Below, one piece after another: positions 1 to 9,391 of a stretch of DNA of 39,247 bases (position 1 is the stretch's first letter; every line of letters starts with the position of its first letter). The DNA lies in NCBI RefSeq assembly GCF_029866045.1, contig NZ_JARXAB010000157.1:1-39247 (forward strand), written 5' to 3'. Under the pieces are notes generated by a model that was not told the origin of the DNA, did not search any database, and was given only the letters and a program-made list of their open reading frames with translations. Position numbers and translations under genes: made by a program. This DNA comes from Ramlibacter sp. Its GTDB lineage: Bacteria > Pseudomonadota > Gammaproteobacteria > Burkholderiales > Burkholderiaceae_C.

Positions 1-1755
1 AAGCCCGACGACGGGACCCTGCAGGTGCAGCAGGGTCTTTTGAGGGCGTATGTTCCGCAAGAGCCTGTTCTCGAGGCCGAATCAACCGTATTCGAGTCCG
101 TCAGTAGCGGCCTTGGGGCCGTTCTGGCGCTCATAGAGTCCTATGCGGACGGTAGGGGCGACCTGGATACCCTGCAGAGGGAGATCGAGGCGCAGGACGG
201 CTGGAACTGGCAGCGACGTGTGGAAGAGACTTTGCATCGCCTGCATCTCCCTGCGAATGCGAGGATCACTACTCTTTCTGGCGGCATGCGCAAGCGCGTT
301 GCCTTAGCCCAAGCCCTGGTGACCCGCCCGGATGTCCTTTTCTTGGATGAGCCGACCAACCACCTGGATTTGGACGCCATCGATTGGCTAGAGGAACTGC
401 TACTGGACTTCAAAGGGAGCGTCGTGACGATCACCCATGATCGCGCCTTCCTCGACAAAATTTCCACACGCATCGTCGAACTGGATCGGGGGCAACTCAA
501 GGGCTACCCGGGTAATTTCAGCCGCTACCAAGTCCTGAAAGACGAGCAATCGGCCTACGAGAGTGTGGTCAGCGCCAAGGCCGACAAGTTGCTGGCGCAG
601 GAAGAGGTGTGGGTGCGTAAGGGAGTGGAAGCCCGGCGAACCAGAGCACAAGGACGGATCACGCGTCTCGAGAGGCTGAGGTCGAACCGGGCAGCCCGCC
701 GCGAAGCCCTTGGGCGGGTCAAGTTGGAGGTCGCGACGGGCCTGCCCAGTGGGAAGATCGTGGCAGAGCTGACCGAGGTAAGCAAGTCATTCGCAGACGC
801 CTCGGGAGAGGGTGTCCGCTCCGTGGTCCGCGATTTTTCTGCGACGCTGCTGCGAGGGGACAAGGTAGGGGTGGTAGGGCCCAATGGCGCTGGCAAGACC
901 ACCCTGCTGAAGCTGATCCTAGGGGAATTGGAGCCCGACGCAGGGTCTGTCAGGCGCGGATCGAAGTTAGAGGTCGCGTACTTTGACCAGATGCGAGACG
1001 CCTTAGACATGGACGCCACTCTGGAAGATTTCATCAGTCCAGGTAGCGAGTGGATCGAAATTGGCGAGCAGCGCAAGCACGTCAAGAGCTACCTCGGAGA
1101 CTTTCTGTTTTCGCCGGCACGGGCGGGCTCCCCAGTCCGATCCCTATCGGGCGGGGAGCGAAACCGGCTCCTCCTGGCACGGCTTTTTGCGCGCCCAGCG
1201 AATGTGCTGGTGCTAGACGAACCCACCAACGACTTGGATATCGACACGCTTGAGCTTCTGGAGGACCTACTTCAGTCCTATGAAGGAACGGTATTTCTGG
1301 TGAGCCACGATCGCCGCTTCCTGGACAACGTGGTGACGAGCACCCTCGTGGCTGAAGGGGGCGGGCGGTGGCGCGAGTACGAAGGCGGCATCCAGGACTG
1401 GCTCACGCAGTCCCGCCGTGCCCAATTGCTGGCAACTGGCGAGCAACGGCCCGCCGCCGTTAGGCCGACCGCGCAGCTGCCCGCGACCGGAGCTGCTCCG
1501 TCAGCCCCAGCCTCCGCACCCACACCTGGCAAGGCGAAGAAACTGAGCTACAAGGAACAAAGGGAGTTGGATGCGCTGCCAAATCTGATCGAGACCTTGG
1601 AGCAAGAACAAAAAGCGATCCAGTCGCAACTGGCTGATGGAAACCTCTACCGTACCGACGGGCTGCGGGCAGCCCAATTGGCAGCGCGCAGCCTGCAAAT
1701 TGAAGAGGAGTTGACGGGAGCACTGGAGCGCTGGGAGGCGCTGGGCGCAACCTGA
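1..1755 (+). CDS. uup: ABC-F family ATPase Uup (5' partial)
   Basis: Soluble duplicated ATP-binding-cassette protein of the ABC-F class, which acts on ribosomes or DNA rather than in transport. The reading frame is open from base 1, so the beginning lies outside the window. By comparison with E. coli Uup (about 635 aa) roughly 50 N-terminal residues, including the first Walker A, are missing. Visible in order: ABC signature LSGG near bases 277-288, Walker B and D-loop DEPTNHLD near 346-370, the inter-domain linker, a second Walker A (GPNGAGKTT) near 880-906, a second signature LSGGERNR near 1147-1170, DEPTNDLD near 1220-1245, then a Pro/Ala spacer and a C-terminal charged coiled coil starting KLSYKEQREL, which is typical of Uup. 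The coiled-coil tail separates it from EttA. It appears to be a single-gene unit, followed by a short GC dyad. Confidence 0.93.
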   Translation, partial: KPDDGTLQVQQGLLRAYVPQEPVLEAESTVFESVSSGLGAVLALIESYADGRGDLDTLQREIEAQDGWNWQRRVEETLHRLHLPANARITTLSGGMRKRVALAQALVTRPDVLFLDEPTNHLDLDAIDWLEELLLDFKGSVVTITHDRAFLDKISTRIVELDRGQLKGYPGNFSRYQVLKDEQSAYESVVSAKADKLLAQEEVWVRKGVEARRTRAQGRITRLERLRSNRAARREALGRVKLEVATGLPSGKIVAELTEVSKSFADASGEGVRSVVRDFSATLLRGDKVGVVGPNGAGKTTLLKLILGELEPDAGSVRRGSKLEVAYFDQMRDALDMDATLEDFISPGSEWIEIGEQRKHVKSYLGDFLFSPARAGSPVRSLSGGERNRLLLARLFARPANVLVLDEPTNDLDIDTLELLEDLLQSYEGTVFLVSHDRRFLDNVVTSTLVAEGGGRWREYEGGIQDWLTQSRRAQLLATGEQRPAAVRPTAQLPATGAAPSAPASAPTPGKAKKLSYKEQRELDALPNLIETLEQEQKAIQSQLADGNLYRTDGLRAAQLAARSLQIEEELTGALERWEALGAT

Positions 1756-1777
1756 TAACGCAGCCGAGCACCGCGAA

Positions 1778-1794
1778 GCAGGCGGCCCGCCTGC
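1778..1794 (+). terminator. GC-rich dyad after uup
   Basis: A near-perfect palindrome, GCAGGCGG-c-CCGCCTGC, begins 23 bases after the uup stop. It can fold into a short hairpin but has no following T run, so it is only a weak candidate terminator. Confidence 0.3.
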
Positions 1795-1925
1795 CGAGTC
1801 CTATCAAGCATGAATCTGCGTTCCATTCGGCTTCCTTCAATATTCATCAACACAGACATCGTCAGTTACCAACCTACGCTGGCGCCGGGCGTAGCGCCGA
1901 CAGCTGATGTCTAGATCAAAAAGCC

Positions 1926-2543
1926 GTGAACCACAGTGAATTGACTGCCCTGCTCACGTTCGCCGCAGCGATGAGCTTTTCGCCAGGTCCGAACACGACA
2001 CTATCAACCGCGCTCGCCGCCAACCGGGGAATGCGGGTGGCGATCCGTTTTTGCTTGGCTGTGCCCGTCGGCTGGACCCTTCTCATCCTTGCCTGCGGCC
2101 TCGGGCTGGGCGCCCTCATATTGAACATTCCGCCACTGCGCTGGAGCGTGAAGGTCTTGGGCGTCGGCTACCTGCTCTGGCTTGCCTGGAGACTGATGCG
2201 CCAAACCTCGCTGTCTGGCCAGGTAGAAGGCAAGCTCTTGCAAATTGGGTTCATGCAAGGGGTCTTGCTGCAGTTCGTGAATATCAAGGCTTGGATGTTG
2301 GCGCTCACCGTTACCGCCGGCTGGGTGGTGAGTGCTGGCGGACTGGCCGCACCGAATCCGAACGAGCGGCTGGCGATTGTTGCGCCACTGATGGCGTTTT
2401 TTGCCTTCAGCAGTAACTTCACCTACGCCGCTGCGGGCTCCCTGATGCGCGGTTGGTTGGAGAAGGGCCAACGGCTTCGGTGGTTCAACCGGTTTCTGGC
2501 CATGGTTCTGGCGGCGACAGGTGCCTGGATGCTTCTAGTCTGA
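1926..2543 (+). CDS. LysE/RhtB family amino-acid exporter
   Basis: Inner-membrane exporter of the LysE/RhtB superfamily, whose members export amino acids or homoserine lactones by proton antiport. The protein has 205 residues, the usual family length. It shows an N-terminal hydrophobic helix running into the family motif FSPGPNT at about residues 18-24, followed by about five further hydrophobic segments and a polar loop near residues 95-105. The start used is GTG. No Shine-Dalgarno sequence is evident, and the next ATG (base 1971) would cut into the first helix. It stands alone, with about 170 bases on either side. The substrate cannot be told from sequence. Confidence 0.85.
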   Translation: MNHSELTALLTFAAAMSFSPGPNTTLSTALAANRGMRVAIRFCLAVPVGWTLLILACGLGLGALILNIPPLRWSVKVLGVGYLLWLAWRLMRQTSLSGQVEGKLLQIGFMQGVLLQFVNIKAWMLALTVTAGWVVSAGGLAAPNPNERLAIVAPLMAFFAFSSNFTYAAAGSLMRGWLEKGQRLRWFNRFLAMVLAATGAWMLLV

Positions 2544-2704
2544 AGCCCAGGGGAAAAAGACCAGGAGCCTTCAAGGCCGCACCACCTCCAAGAACCCTAC
2601 GTCTCGCTTCGCCAGGCTCCGACGAACGAGCGGAGTCGACCAATTGCCGCGCAGTAGGTCTTTAGTCGCGAGGGCGACGGACCACCGGGATCCGGTTGGC
2701 CACA

Positions 2705-3385
2705 ATGGCTACCATGGCAACCCTGTACCTTGTTCGACACGGCCAAGCCTCCTTCGGGGCCGAAGACTATGACCAACTGAGCGACCTCGGGCGACGCCAG
2801 AGCCTGCGCCTGGGGCAGTACTTCGCAGAGAGGGGCCTGAAGTTCGACGCGATCCTGATCGGGACGCTCCGCCGGCACGCGCAGACCCTCGACTCCCTGC
2901 TCCAAGGCATGGGGGCGCAATGCGAGCCGCTGAAATGGCCCGGGCTCAATGAGTACGACAGCGCCGCTGTGATCGAGGCCGTGCATCCCGCGCCCCTGCA
3001 AGCCCCGACCACACCCGAGACCTATCGACAGCGTTTCCGGCTGCTGAAAGACGGCCTGACGCAATGGATGGCTGGCGTGGTCACGCCGCGCGGCATGCCT
3101 AGCTACGCTGAATTCGTGGCAGGCATCTCCGGAGCACTCGACCATGTACGGGCGAATCACTATGGCCAGTCGGTCCTGATTGTGAGCAGCGGCGGCCCGA
3201 TTTCCACCGCGGTCGGCCATGTGCTTCAGGCACCACCCGAAACCACCATCGAGCTCAATCTGCGGATCCGCAATACCGCGTTGACGGAATTTGCCTTCAC
3301 GCCAAAACGACACATGCTGGTGAGCTACAACGCGCTGCCCCATCTGGACACGCCCGACTTGCGCAACTGGGTGACATACACATAG
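2705..3385 (+). CDS. Histidine phosphatase family protein (phosphoglycerate-mutase-like)
   Basis: Cytoplasmic member of the histidine phosphatase superfamily. The catalytic motif LYLVRHGQAS lies at the N-terminus; its His is the phospho-acceptor. The Arg-rich early region, DQLSDLGRRQ, and a late VSSGGPIS segment fit the fold; the usual second catalytic His of the SHGG motif is replaced by Ser-Gly-Gly (VSSGG), which could lower or change activity. About 226 residues. The start is uncertain: an in-frame TTG (2696) and two ATGs (2705 and 2714) lie within a short repeat of ATGGCNACC, and none has a clear ribosome site. The substrate is unknown; members include phosphoglycerate mutases, SixA-like and broad phosphatases. 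Confidence 0.85.
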   Translation: MATMATLYLVRHGQASFGAEDYDQLSDLGRRQSLRLGQYFAERGLKFDAILIGTLRRHAQTLDSLLQGMGAQCEPLKWPGLNEYDSAAVIEAVHPAPLQAPTTPETYRQRFRLLKDGLTQWMAGVVTPRGMPSYAEFVAGISGALDHVRANHYGQSVLIVSSGGPISTAVGHVLQAPPETTIELNLRIRNTALTEFAFTPKRHMLVSYNALPHLDTPDLRNWVTYT

Positions 3386-3519
3386 AGCGAAAGCGACGGT
3401 TGTAATGCGGCCGGCAAGAAACGAGTGCAGCGCGGGGGGCCACGCATCAAGATTGCCAAAGGGCCGAAGGTCCGAGCTCGGCCACATGGGCGGCCGCTAA
3501 ACTGGACGCCAGTCTCACG

Positions 3520-3921
3520 ATGAACGCTTCTGATCGTCACCCGCAAAACTCGCGCCCCGCAGCGCTCACCGCTCAGGACGGCTGGCAGGTGCTTTGCCTG
3601 TGTGCTGATTGGTGCGGCACTTGCCGCGAGTGGCGGCCTCAGCTGTTGGCGCAGGCAGCGCACATGCCGTGGGTGAAATTCGGCTGGGTGGATGTGGAGG
3701 ACCAGGCCAACGCGGTGGGCGAACTGGATATCCAGACCTTTCCCACGCTCCTCATCGCGCAAGGAAACCGGGTGCGCTTTCTGGGCCCAGTTCTGCCCGC
3801 TGCCGCTGCCATCACCCGCCTGCTGGAGAGCCTGGAAAGCGACCCGAAGGCAGGCAACGCATCGGCCGATGCGGACGCCCTGCTCGCACGCCTGCGCGAA
3901 GCGGGCGTCGAGCCCGTCTGA
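3520..3921 (+). CDS. Thioredoxin-like family protein
   Basis: Small (133 aa) thioredoxin-fold protein. The redox motif is W31-C32-G-T-C35 after a predicted beta strand (VLCLCADW). It is followed by FGWVDVED and TFPTLLIA, in which the cis-Pro of the thioredoxin fold is present. No signal peptide is visible, so it is probably cytoplasmic. The N-terminal 20 residues are polar and likely disordered. The CGTC active site differs from the CGPC of general thioredoxins, suggesting a more specialised disulfide reductase. It lies alone downstream of the histidine phosphatase on the same strand. Confidence 0.85.
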   Translation: MNASDRHPQNSRPAALTAQDGWQVLCLCADWCGTCREWRPQLLAQAAHMPWVKFGWVDVEDQANAVGELDIQTFPTLLIAQGNRVRFLGPVLPAAAAITRLLESLESDPKAGNASADADALLARLREAGVEPV

Positions 3922-4062
3922 CTGCGCGACACCGTCCTACGAAGCTCGTGTGCCCATCCTGACGAGCAGTGCCTGGTAGCGGGCTATCAATGGATGTGTG
4001 GCCGGCGCGGTGCTGGCCATGCATTCCTCAACAGCTACATCATCCATTCAGGAGTACCCATC

Positions 4063-4275
4063 ATGGCTTCGAGTCAACAGGACAAGGGCGGCACCTCCAA
4101 CCGGGGCTTCGCATCCATGGACCCCCAACGCCAGCGCGAAATCGCCAGCCAAGGCGGTCGGGCTGCCCACGAAAAGGGCACGGCGCACGAATTCAGTTCG
4201 GAGGAAGCCCGCGAAGCTGGTCGCAAGGGCGGCCAAGCGCGTAGCCAGAACAGTCGGGCCAACAAGGCGCGCTGA
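4063..4275 (+). CDS. KGG-repeat general stress protein
   Basis: A 70-residue, very hydrophilic protein made of KGG-type repeats: KGGTSNRGF at residues 8-16, ASQGGRAAH near 28-36 and GRKGGQARS near 53-61. It lacks Cys and large hydrophobic residues. Such proteins (YciG/GsiB-like) are stationary-phase or desiccation-associated and mostly disordered. The start is set by AGGAG at 4050-4054, eight bases before the ATG; upstream in-frame codons have no family similarity. It is convergent with the rlmN-like gene, with a dyad between them. Confidence 0.85.
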   Translation: MASSQQDKGGTSNRGFASMDPQRQREIASQGGRAAHEKGTAHEFSSEEAREAGRKGGQARSQNSRANKAR

Positions 4276-4281
4276 GATGGG

Positions 4282-4306
4282 GGCCGGCTCTCGCGCAGCG
4301 CCGGCC
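4282..4306. terminator. Inverted repeat between convergent genes
   Basis: A perfect 7-bp stem, GGCCGGC (4282-4288) with GCCGGCC (4300-4306), with an 11-nt loop. It lies between the stops of the KGG gene (+) and the RlmN-like gene (-). There is no T run on either strand. Position suggests a bidirectional terminator. Confidence 0.4.
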
Positions 4307-4316
4307 TCCTCGCCCA

Positions 4317-5354
4317 TCACCCTGCAACGGCTTGGAGCGGGATGACGCGGCCAGAAGGCCTCGTGGCACGGGCGCGTAACTGACCGCAGCCGCCCTCAAC
4401 ATCTTGCCCGGCGGACTGACGCAGCTTGGTCAGCACCCCCCGACGATGGAGGTGACGCGCGATCTCGGCTGCGCGCTCCCAGGAGGGACGGCGGAAGTTG
4501 AGGCCGTCGACTTCGTTGAATGGGATCATGTTGAGGACACCGAACTTGCCTTTGAGCAAGCGGACGATGCCATCGAGCTCGGCTTGGCTGTCGTTGATGC
4601 CCTCTATCAGGGTCCACTGGTATTGGATCGGGTAGCCGCTCTCGCGGGCATAACGCTCGCCAGCGTCGACGATGTCTTCGGGCGTGAGCCGCGGTGCCCG
4701 GGGCAGCAACTCGGCACGGAGGTCTGCGCGCGTGGTGTGCAAGGAAAGGGCTAGCGCAGGCCTGACCCGCTGCTGCGGCAGTGCTTCGAACACCCGTGGG
4801 TCGCCGACAGTGGAAAGTACGAGACTTTTATGTCCGATGTTGCCCCAGGTACCCAGCAGGTCAATGGCTTCAAGGACCTGCTCGAGGTTGTGAGCTGGCT
4901 CGCCCATCCCCATGAACACCACCTTTCGCACCGGCCGGCGCTGGCGAGCGAGAACCACCTGGGCCACCATTTCGCCGCTGGTGACGTGGCGCACCAGGCC
5001 CTCGCGACCTGTCATGCAAAACACGCAGCCGACCGCACAGCCGACCTGACTCGAGATGCACAAGCCCTCTCGCGGCAACAGAACGCTTTCGACAGCTTGG
5101 CCGTCTGCCAATTCGACCAGCAATCGCTCGGAGCCGTCCTGCGCAGGGTGCGCTGATTGAAGGCGGGCCAGCGCGGCCAGATCGGCCTCGATCCGAGGCA
5201 ACTCGGCAAGCAGCGCGCGCGGCATGAAGTCCTGCAAGCGCCGTGGACCCTTATCCTGGGGCAAGGCCTGCGACCATAGGCGCAGCACCCGGTTCTCGTG
5301 CCGGGGGCCGGCACCCAAGGCGCGCAGGCGTTCACGCAAGGTCTCGATCCGCAT
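4317..5354 (-). CDS. RlmN-family radical SAM RNA methyltransferase (divergent paralog)
   Basis: Radical SAM enzyme of the RlmN/Cfr family, which adds a C2 methyl to adenine in rRNA/tRNA through a methylated cysteine. With the chosen start (345 aa) the family residues are present: E89, resolving C99 (LCISSQVGC), Fe-S ligands C106/C110/C113 (CAVGCVFC), MGMGEP, and mCys C323 in VEGGCGQL. The N-terminus is short and unlike canonical RlmN. Segments such as SLHTTRADLR replace the usual SLHAPND-type motif, so I read it as a second, divergent family member, not necessarily the housekeeping A2503 enzyme. An in-frame start at 5426 would add a Pro-rich 24 residues with no family likeness. It is monocistronic, followed by a dyad. 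Confidence 0.8.
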   Translation of the reverse strand: MRIETLRERLRALGAGPRHENRVLRLWSQALPQDKGPRRLQDFMPRALLAELPRIEADLAALARLQSAHPAQDGSERLLVELADGQAVESVLLPREGLCISSQVGCAVGCVFCMTGREGLVRHVTSGEMVAQVVLARQRRPVRKVVFMGMGEPAHNLEQVLEAIDLLGTWGNIGHKSLVLSTVGDPRVFEALPQQRVRPALALSLHTTRADLRAELLPRAPRLTPEDIVDAGERYARESGYPIQYQWTLIEGINDSQAELDGIVRLLKGKFGVLNMIPFNEVDGLNFRRPSWERAAEIARHLHRRGVLTKLRQSAGQDVEGGCGQLRARATRPSGRVIPLQAVAG

Positions 5355-5477
5355 GCGCTCATTATCCGGGCGCGGCGGACACACCGGAATGACCGCCGGC
5401 CCCTCGGCAATAGCCCGCGCGGCCATCGGGTTGCCGAAGGACCGCGATGAAGGGAGATCACGTGCCTTCGAGAACGC

Positions 5478-5993
5478 TCACACCGGCTGCCCCTGTGTCT
5501 TGGTGTTTGCGGCCACCTTCGGTCCGCTGATCGGTGCCTGGTGTGAACGGTCAGGCTCTGCCGGCTCCGAGATATCACTCAGGGATTGACCCACCTGTTG
5601 CTGGGCCTGCGCTTCATCGTGCGCCTGCTTGGCGGCGATGTCGCCCAAAGAGATGATGCCCACCAGATGGTCATTCCGATCGACCACGGGCAAGCGTCGC
5701 ACCTGAGACTTTCCCATCTCGCGAAGCACCTCCTGCACGTCATCGTCATCGCGGACGGTGCGAACATGTGCGCTCATGACATCCGAGAGCTTGCATTTGC
5801 GCAGATCCAACTCCTGCGCCACGCCGCGCACGATGATGTCGCGGTCGGTCACCATGCCGACCAGACGCTCACCCTCGCATACGGGCACTGCGCCGATGTT
5901 GAGCTCCTCCATGGCCTTGGAGGCAGCCACCAGGTTGTCGTCGGGTCGCATGGTACGCACACCACGGGTCATGAAATTTGCCACTGTGCTCAT
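5478..5993 (-). CDS. Two-CBS-domain protein
   Basis: A 171-residue protein with a tandem CBS pair (a Bateman module that binds adenine nucleotides). CBS1 spans about residues 8-60 (VANFMTRGVRTM, then GMVTDRDI) and CBS2 about 72-125 (DVMSAHVRTV, then GIISLGDIA). A polar, Gln/Pro-rich tail of about 45 residues follows. There is no fused enzymatic domain, so it is probably a stand-alone energy or stress sensor. The start is decided by AGGAG (6001-6005 on the top strand as CTCCT), seven bases from the ATG; the open frame upstream has no homologous look. It is separated by about 140 bases from its neighbour upstream. Confidence 0.88.
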   Translation of the reverse strand: MSTVANFMTRGVRTMRPDDNLVAASKAMEELNIGAVPVCEGERLVGMVTDRDIIVRGVAQELDLRKCKLSDVMSAHVRTVRDDDDVQEVLREMGKSQVRRLPVVDRNDHLVGIISLGDIAAKQAHDEAQAQQQVGQSLSDISEPAEPDRSHQAPISGPKVAANTKTQGQPV

Positions 5994-6133
5994 TGCTGAT
6001 CTCCTGAGATAGCCGGCGGAATGCCGGCGTGGCAATGAATCTAGGCAGACCGGACGCAGGCGTCGTCGGCGGTCTCGCAAGCTGGCGTAGGAGACGGGCG
6101 TGGCGATGGGGCGCGCAGGTGCCAGACGACCCT

Positions 6134-6970
6134 TCAGCCAGCGATGTCGGGGTCGGCGCGCAGCGTGGAAAGGGGCAATCGCGCCACTTCCTGCAGCAGT
6201 GCCGCCAACTGGAGCCCTGCGGCATCGACCAGGGCGCGGCCCTTGTCGGCACTGGCCGCAGCGGCATTGCCCGCGGCGCCGGCTGGATGGTAGTCCTGCA
6301 TCTGCCACCCCAACTTGGCGCTGCGGCCATTGCCCAGGATGGGGAACTCGGCGGCGCGCTCCTGTGACGCGGAGCGAAAGTCGCGCGCCTGCGCCATGTC
6401 CACCCTCTGCGGATGCAAGGCCAGCATCATGGAGGTCTCAATATCTCCGGCGTGGATACCGAAGCGATGCTCGGCGGGCGGGAACAGCCCGTCTACCGCC
6501 TCGCCGAGCGGCAGGGTGTACCAGCTGGTGGACAGGACGATCAGGTTGCAGCGGGCCCGCAGCTCCCGGGCGACGATGTCCATGATGCTGACCTGGCCGC
6601 CGTGGGAGTTGAACAGGACCAGCTTGCGCAGCCCCGCACGCGCCACCGACTCACCGATTTCGGTCCAGAGCCGGATGGTGGTTTCGGCCGACAGGGTGAG
6701 AGTGCCGGGAAAGCGTACGTGCTCGTCGCTCTTGCCGACAGCTTGGGTCGGCAGGAACAACACGGGCACCGAGGATGGGAGGTGCACCAGGCTGGCCGCC
6801 ACAACGCCATTGACCAGGTCGGTGTCTACGCTCACCGGCAAGTGGGGGCCGTGCTGCTCAATCGCGGCCACTGGCAGCACCGCAACGGTCTGCTCGGCCA
6901 GGCCCGAGGCCTGGCGCTGCGCAAACTCGCGAGTGGAAAGATCGGCCCAGAAGCGGGAGGAGGTGCTCAT
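6134..6970 (-). CDS. Creatininase family amidohydrolase
   Basis: Metal-dependent amidohydrolase of the creatininase/FAPy-deformylase family, 278 aa. Metal-site residues can be seen as E38, H40 and D49 (IEQHGPHLPVSVD), H123 (NSHGG) and a late HAGDIETS block. GKSDEH and FPGT are further family signatures. The last residue of the usual NGHGGN is Gln here. There is no signal peptide. Members act on creatinine, mycofactocin precursors, formamidopyrimidines or related amides; nothing nearby narrows the substrate. It is divergent from the DsbD-like gene with only 55 bases between starts, so the two promoters are close or overlapping. Confidence 0.88.
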   Translation of the reverse strand: MSTSSRFWADLSTREFAQRQASGLAEQTVAVLPVAAIEQHGPHLPVSVDTDLVNGVVAASLVHLPSSVPVLFLPTQAVGKSDEHVRFPGTLTLSAETTIRLWTEIGESVARAGLRKLVLFNSHGGQVSIMDIVARELRARCNLIVLSTSWYTLPLGEAVDGLFPPAEHRFGIHAGDIETSMMLALHPQRVDMAQARDFRSASQERAAEFPILGNGRSAKLGWQMQDYHPAGAAGNAAAASADKGRALVDAAGLQLAALLQEVARLPLSTLRADPDIAG

Positions 6971-7025
6971 GCCGCCGATATTACGGGCTTAGGCGAAGGA
7001 CACTCACAGCCGCGACAATCGGGGC

Positions 7026-9248
7026 ATGTCTGCCTCCTCGCGCCCCGCGCCCCGCACGACCGGCTACGGACCTGCCCACGCCGCCACTGCCATGCTGGCC
7101 CTCGTGATCGCCATGGCCACTGCTTTGACCGGCCAGGACGCGCAAGCCGCTGACCGCAGCGTGGTCACCACCGAGCGGGTACGGGCTGAGTTACTGGCCC
7201 ATGCGCCCGAGGGTGTGGGGCCAGGCCGCCCGGTGTGGCTGGGCCTTCGCATCTCCCATCAGCCCCAGTGGCACACCTATTGGCGCAACCCGGGCGACTC
7301 GGGCCTTGCCACCACCCTGTCATGGCGTCTGCCTGCCGGCCTGAGCGCTGGCGAGATCGCCTGGCCCGTCCCACGCAGGCTGCCAGTGGGGCACCTGGTG
7401 AACTATGGCTACGAGGGCACGACGCTCCTGCCCGTGCCGATCACCGTCACGCAAGACATGCGCCCCTCGCCGCTGTCGCCGCAGCTGAAGATCCAGCTCA
7501 AGGCGCAGTGGCTCGTATGCAAGACGGAGTGCATCCCTGAGGAGGGTGAGTTCGAGCTGCAGCTGCCGGTGCAGGGCAGCACCGCACTGCACGCCAACGA
7601 TTTCCAAGCCGCCTTTGGCGCTGCGCCCCGGGCCCTTCCGACGAATCCCAGCGCCGCGGCCACCGGACTCGCCAGCGGGGCAAGGGTCGAGGGGCAGGCG
7701 CTTCGCCTAGAGCTGCGCGGCCTGCCGCTTGAAGCACGCGGCAAGACCTTGGCACTGTTTCCCGAGACAGCAGGCGTGATCGACAACGCGTCGGCGATGA
7801 CCCAGTCGTGGCAAGGCGCGGTCTGGACGGCCCAGCTTTCGCTCTCCCCCCAACGCGATGTATCACCCGGGCAGGTGAGCGTCGTGGTCGCGGATGGCGC
7901 AAGGGCATGGCGGGCCGAGCTGCCGGTAGCGGGAACCTGGCCGGCGGTCAGCGCCCCCGCGGCCGAGGTGTCGCCCGCTCTGGCCGAGGCCCTGCGACGC
8001 AACGCACAGACGGGTCCGCCTGCCACCAGCACGACGGGCTGGCTTCTGGCGATGCTGGGCGCTGTCCTGGGCGGCATGCTGCTGAACCTGATGCCATGCG
8101 TCTTCCCGGTGCTGGCGGTCAAGGTGGTCGGATTCGCCCGGCACGGCAGCGACCCCCGTGCACGTGCTTTGAGTGGGCTGGCCTACACCGGTGGCGTGGT
8201 GGCTGCCTTCCTTTTTCTGGGCGGGCTCTTGCTGGCCTTGCGTGCAGGCGGCGAGCAACTGGGCTGGGGCTTCCAGCTTCAGTCGCCGGCAGTCGTCGCG
8301 GCACTGGCAGCGCTTTTCACCCTGATCGGCCTGAATCTGGCGGGTCTGTTCGAGTTCGGGACGATGCTGCCACCCGGCTGGGGCGGCCTGCAACTGCGCC
8401 ATCCGCTGGCAGACGCCGCGCTTTCTGGGGTGCTTGCGGTTGCGATCGCCTCGCCATGCACCGCTCCCTTCATGGGCGCCTCACTGGGGGCGGTGGTGAC
8501 GCTGCCACCGGCCCAGGGACTGGCAGTGTTCGCTGCACTGGGCGTGGGCATGGCGGCGCCCTATCTCGCGATCAGTGTCTGGCCAAGGGCCGGCCAATGG
8601 CTGCCCCGACCGGGACCCTGGATGGACCAGTTCCGCCGGCTCATGGCCTTTCCCATGTTTGCCACCGTGGTCTGGCTCGTCTGGGTTCTGGGCCAACAAA
8701 GCGGCATTGACGGCGCCGCTGCGCTCCTGGCCTTATTGGTGGCGATGGCCTGGTTGGTATGGGCGCTGGGGCTTAATGGCCGCTCGCGTTTGGTCTTGGG
8801 CCTGTTGGCTGCTGTGGTTCTGGCGGCGGCTGCCCTTTGGATCGGCCCGCTGGTGCTGCGCGAGGAGGCGCCGCCGGCCACGGGGGCACAGGCGTCGAGC
8901 AGGTCCGGAGCGACCTGGCAGCCCTGGTCGCCCGAGCGGGTGCAGCAGGCCCTGGCCGCGGGGCGTCCCGTCTTTGTCGATTTCACCGCCGCTTGGTGCG
9001 TGACCTGCCAATACAACAAGGCCACCACCCTGAGCGACCCCTCGGTCCTGGCCGACTTTGCCGCGCGGCAGGTGGTGCTGCTACGCGCCGATTGGACGCG
9101 GCGCGATCCGACCATCACGGCTGCCCTGGGCGCGCTCGGCCGCAGCGGCGTACCAGTCTACCAATTGCAGATGCCCGGAAAGGACCCGGTGCTGCTGCCG
9201 GAAGTGCTGTCGCCCGCCGAGATCCGGCAGGCGCTGTCTCGGCCCTGA
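7026..9248 (+). CDS. DsbD/ScsB-like thiol:disulfide reductase
   Basis: A 740-residue inner-membrane protein that would pass electrons from cytoplasmic thioredoxin to the periplasm. Order: signal peptide (about 1-40, ending AQA-AD); a periplasmic DsbD-like N-terminal domain with the pair C165/C169 (VCKTEC); about eight membrane helices from residue 340 to 600 with the paired membrane cysteines C358 (MPCVFP) and C478 (SPCTAP); and a C-terminal thioredoxin domain with C658-V-T-C661 (AAWCVTC). All three thiol pairs of the relay are therefore intact. The N-domain Cys spacing (CX3C) and long N-domain resemble ScsB-type proteins more than E. coli DsbD. The partner is unknown, and no Scs or cytochrome c maturation genes are adjacent. 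Confidence 0.88.
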   Translation: MSASSRPAPRTTGYGPAHAATAMLALVIAMATALTGQDAQAADRSVVTTERVRAELLAHAPEGVGPGRPVWLGLRISHQPQWHTYWRNPGDSGLATTLSWRLPAGLSAGEIAWPVPRRLPVGHLVNYGYEGTTLLPVPITVTQDMRPSPLSPQLKIQLKAQWLVCKTECIPEEGEFELQLPVQGSTALHANDFQAAFGAAPRALPTNPSAAATGLASGARVEGQALRLELRGLPLEARGKTLALFPETAGVIDNASAMTQSWQGAVWTAQLSLSPQRDVSPGQVSVVVADGARAWRAELPVAGTWPAVSAPAAEVSPALAEALRRNAQTGPPATSTTGWLLAMLGAVLGGMLLNLMPCVFPVLAVKVVGFARHGSDPRARALSGLAYTGGVVAAFLFLGGLLLALRAGGEQLGWGFQLQSPAVVAALAALFTLIGLNLAGLFEFGTMLPPGWGGLQLRHPLADAALSGVLAVAIASPCTAPFMGASLGAVVTLPPAQGLAVFAALGVGMAAPYLAISVWPRAGQWLPRPGPWMDQFRRLMAFPMFATVVWLVWVLGQQSGIDGAAALLALLVAMAWLVWALGLNGRSRLVLGLLAAVVLAAAALWIGPLVLREEAPPATGAQASSRSGATWQPWSPERVQQALAAGRPVFVDFTAAWCVTCQYNKATTLSDPSVLADFAARQVVLLRADWTRRDPTITAALGALGRSGVPVYQLQMPGKDPVLLPEVLSPAEIRQALSRP

Positions 9249-9391
9249 GCCAGGGCAGGCAGTTGGCCCGCCTGACGCGCAAGGCAGTCCCGCCCTGTCC
9301 GGAAGGGTCCTGCGCCCACGTACAAGGAGGCCTCGGCGGGCCCTCCCGGGGCCCCGGGCGGATGGTCCCCGAGGCCTGCCACAATGGAGGG

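Noticed and set aside
8837..9391. Long in-frame extension before hemE
   Set aside because: It overlaps the thioredoxin domain of the DsbD-like gene in another frame and its product is Gly/Arg/Ala-rich without homology. HemE starts normally at 9392.
9249..9391. GC-rich dyads (GGGCCC/GGGGCCCC) between the DsbD-like gene and hemE as a terminator
   Set aside because: Several overlapping short pairings are possible, none clearly favoured, with no T run; composition alone explains them.
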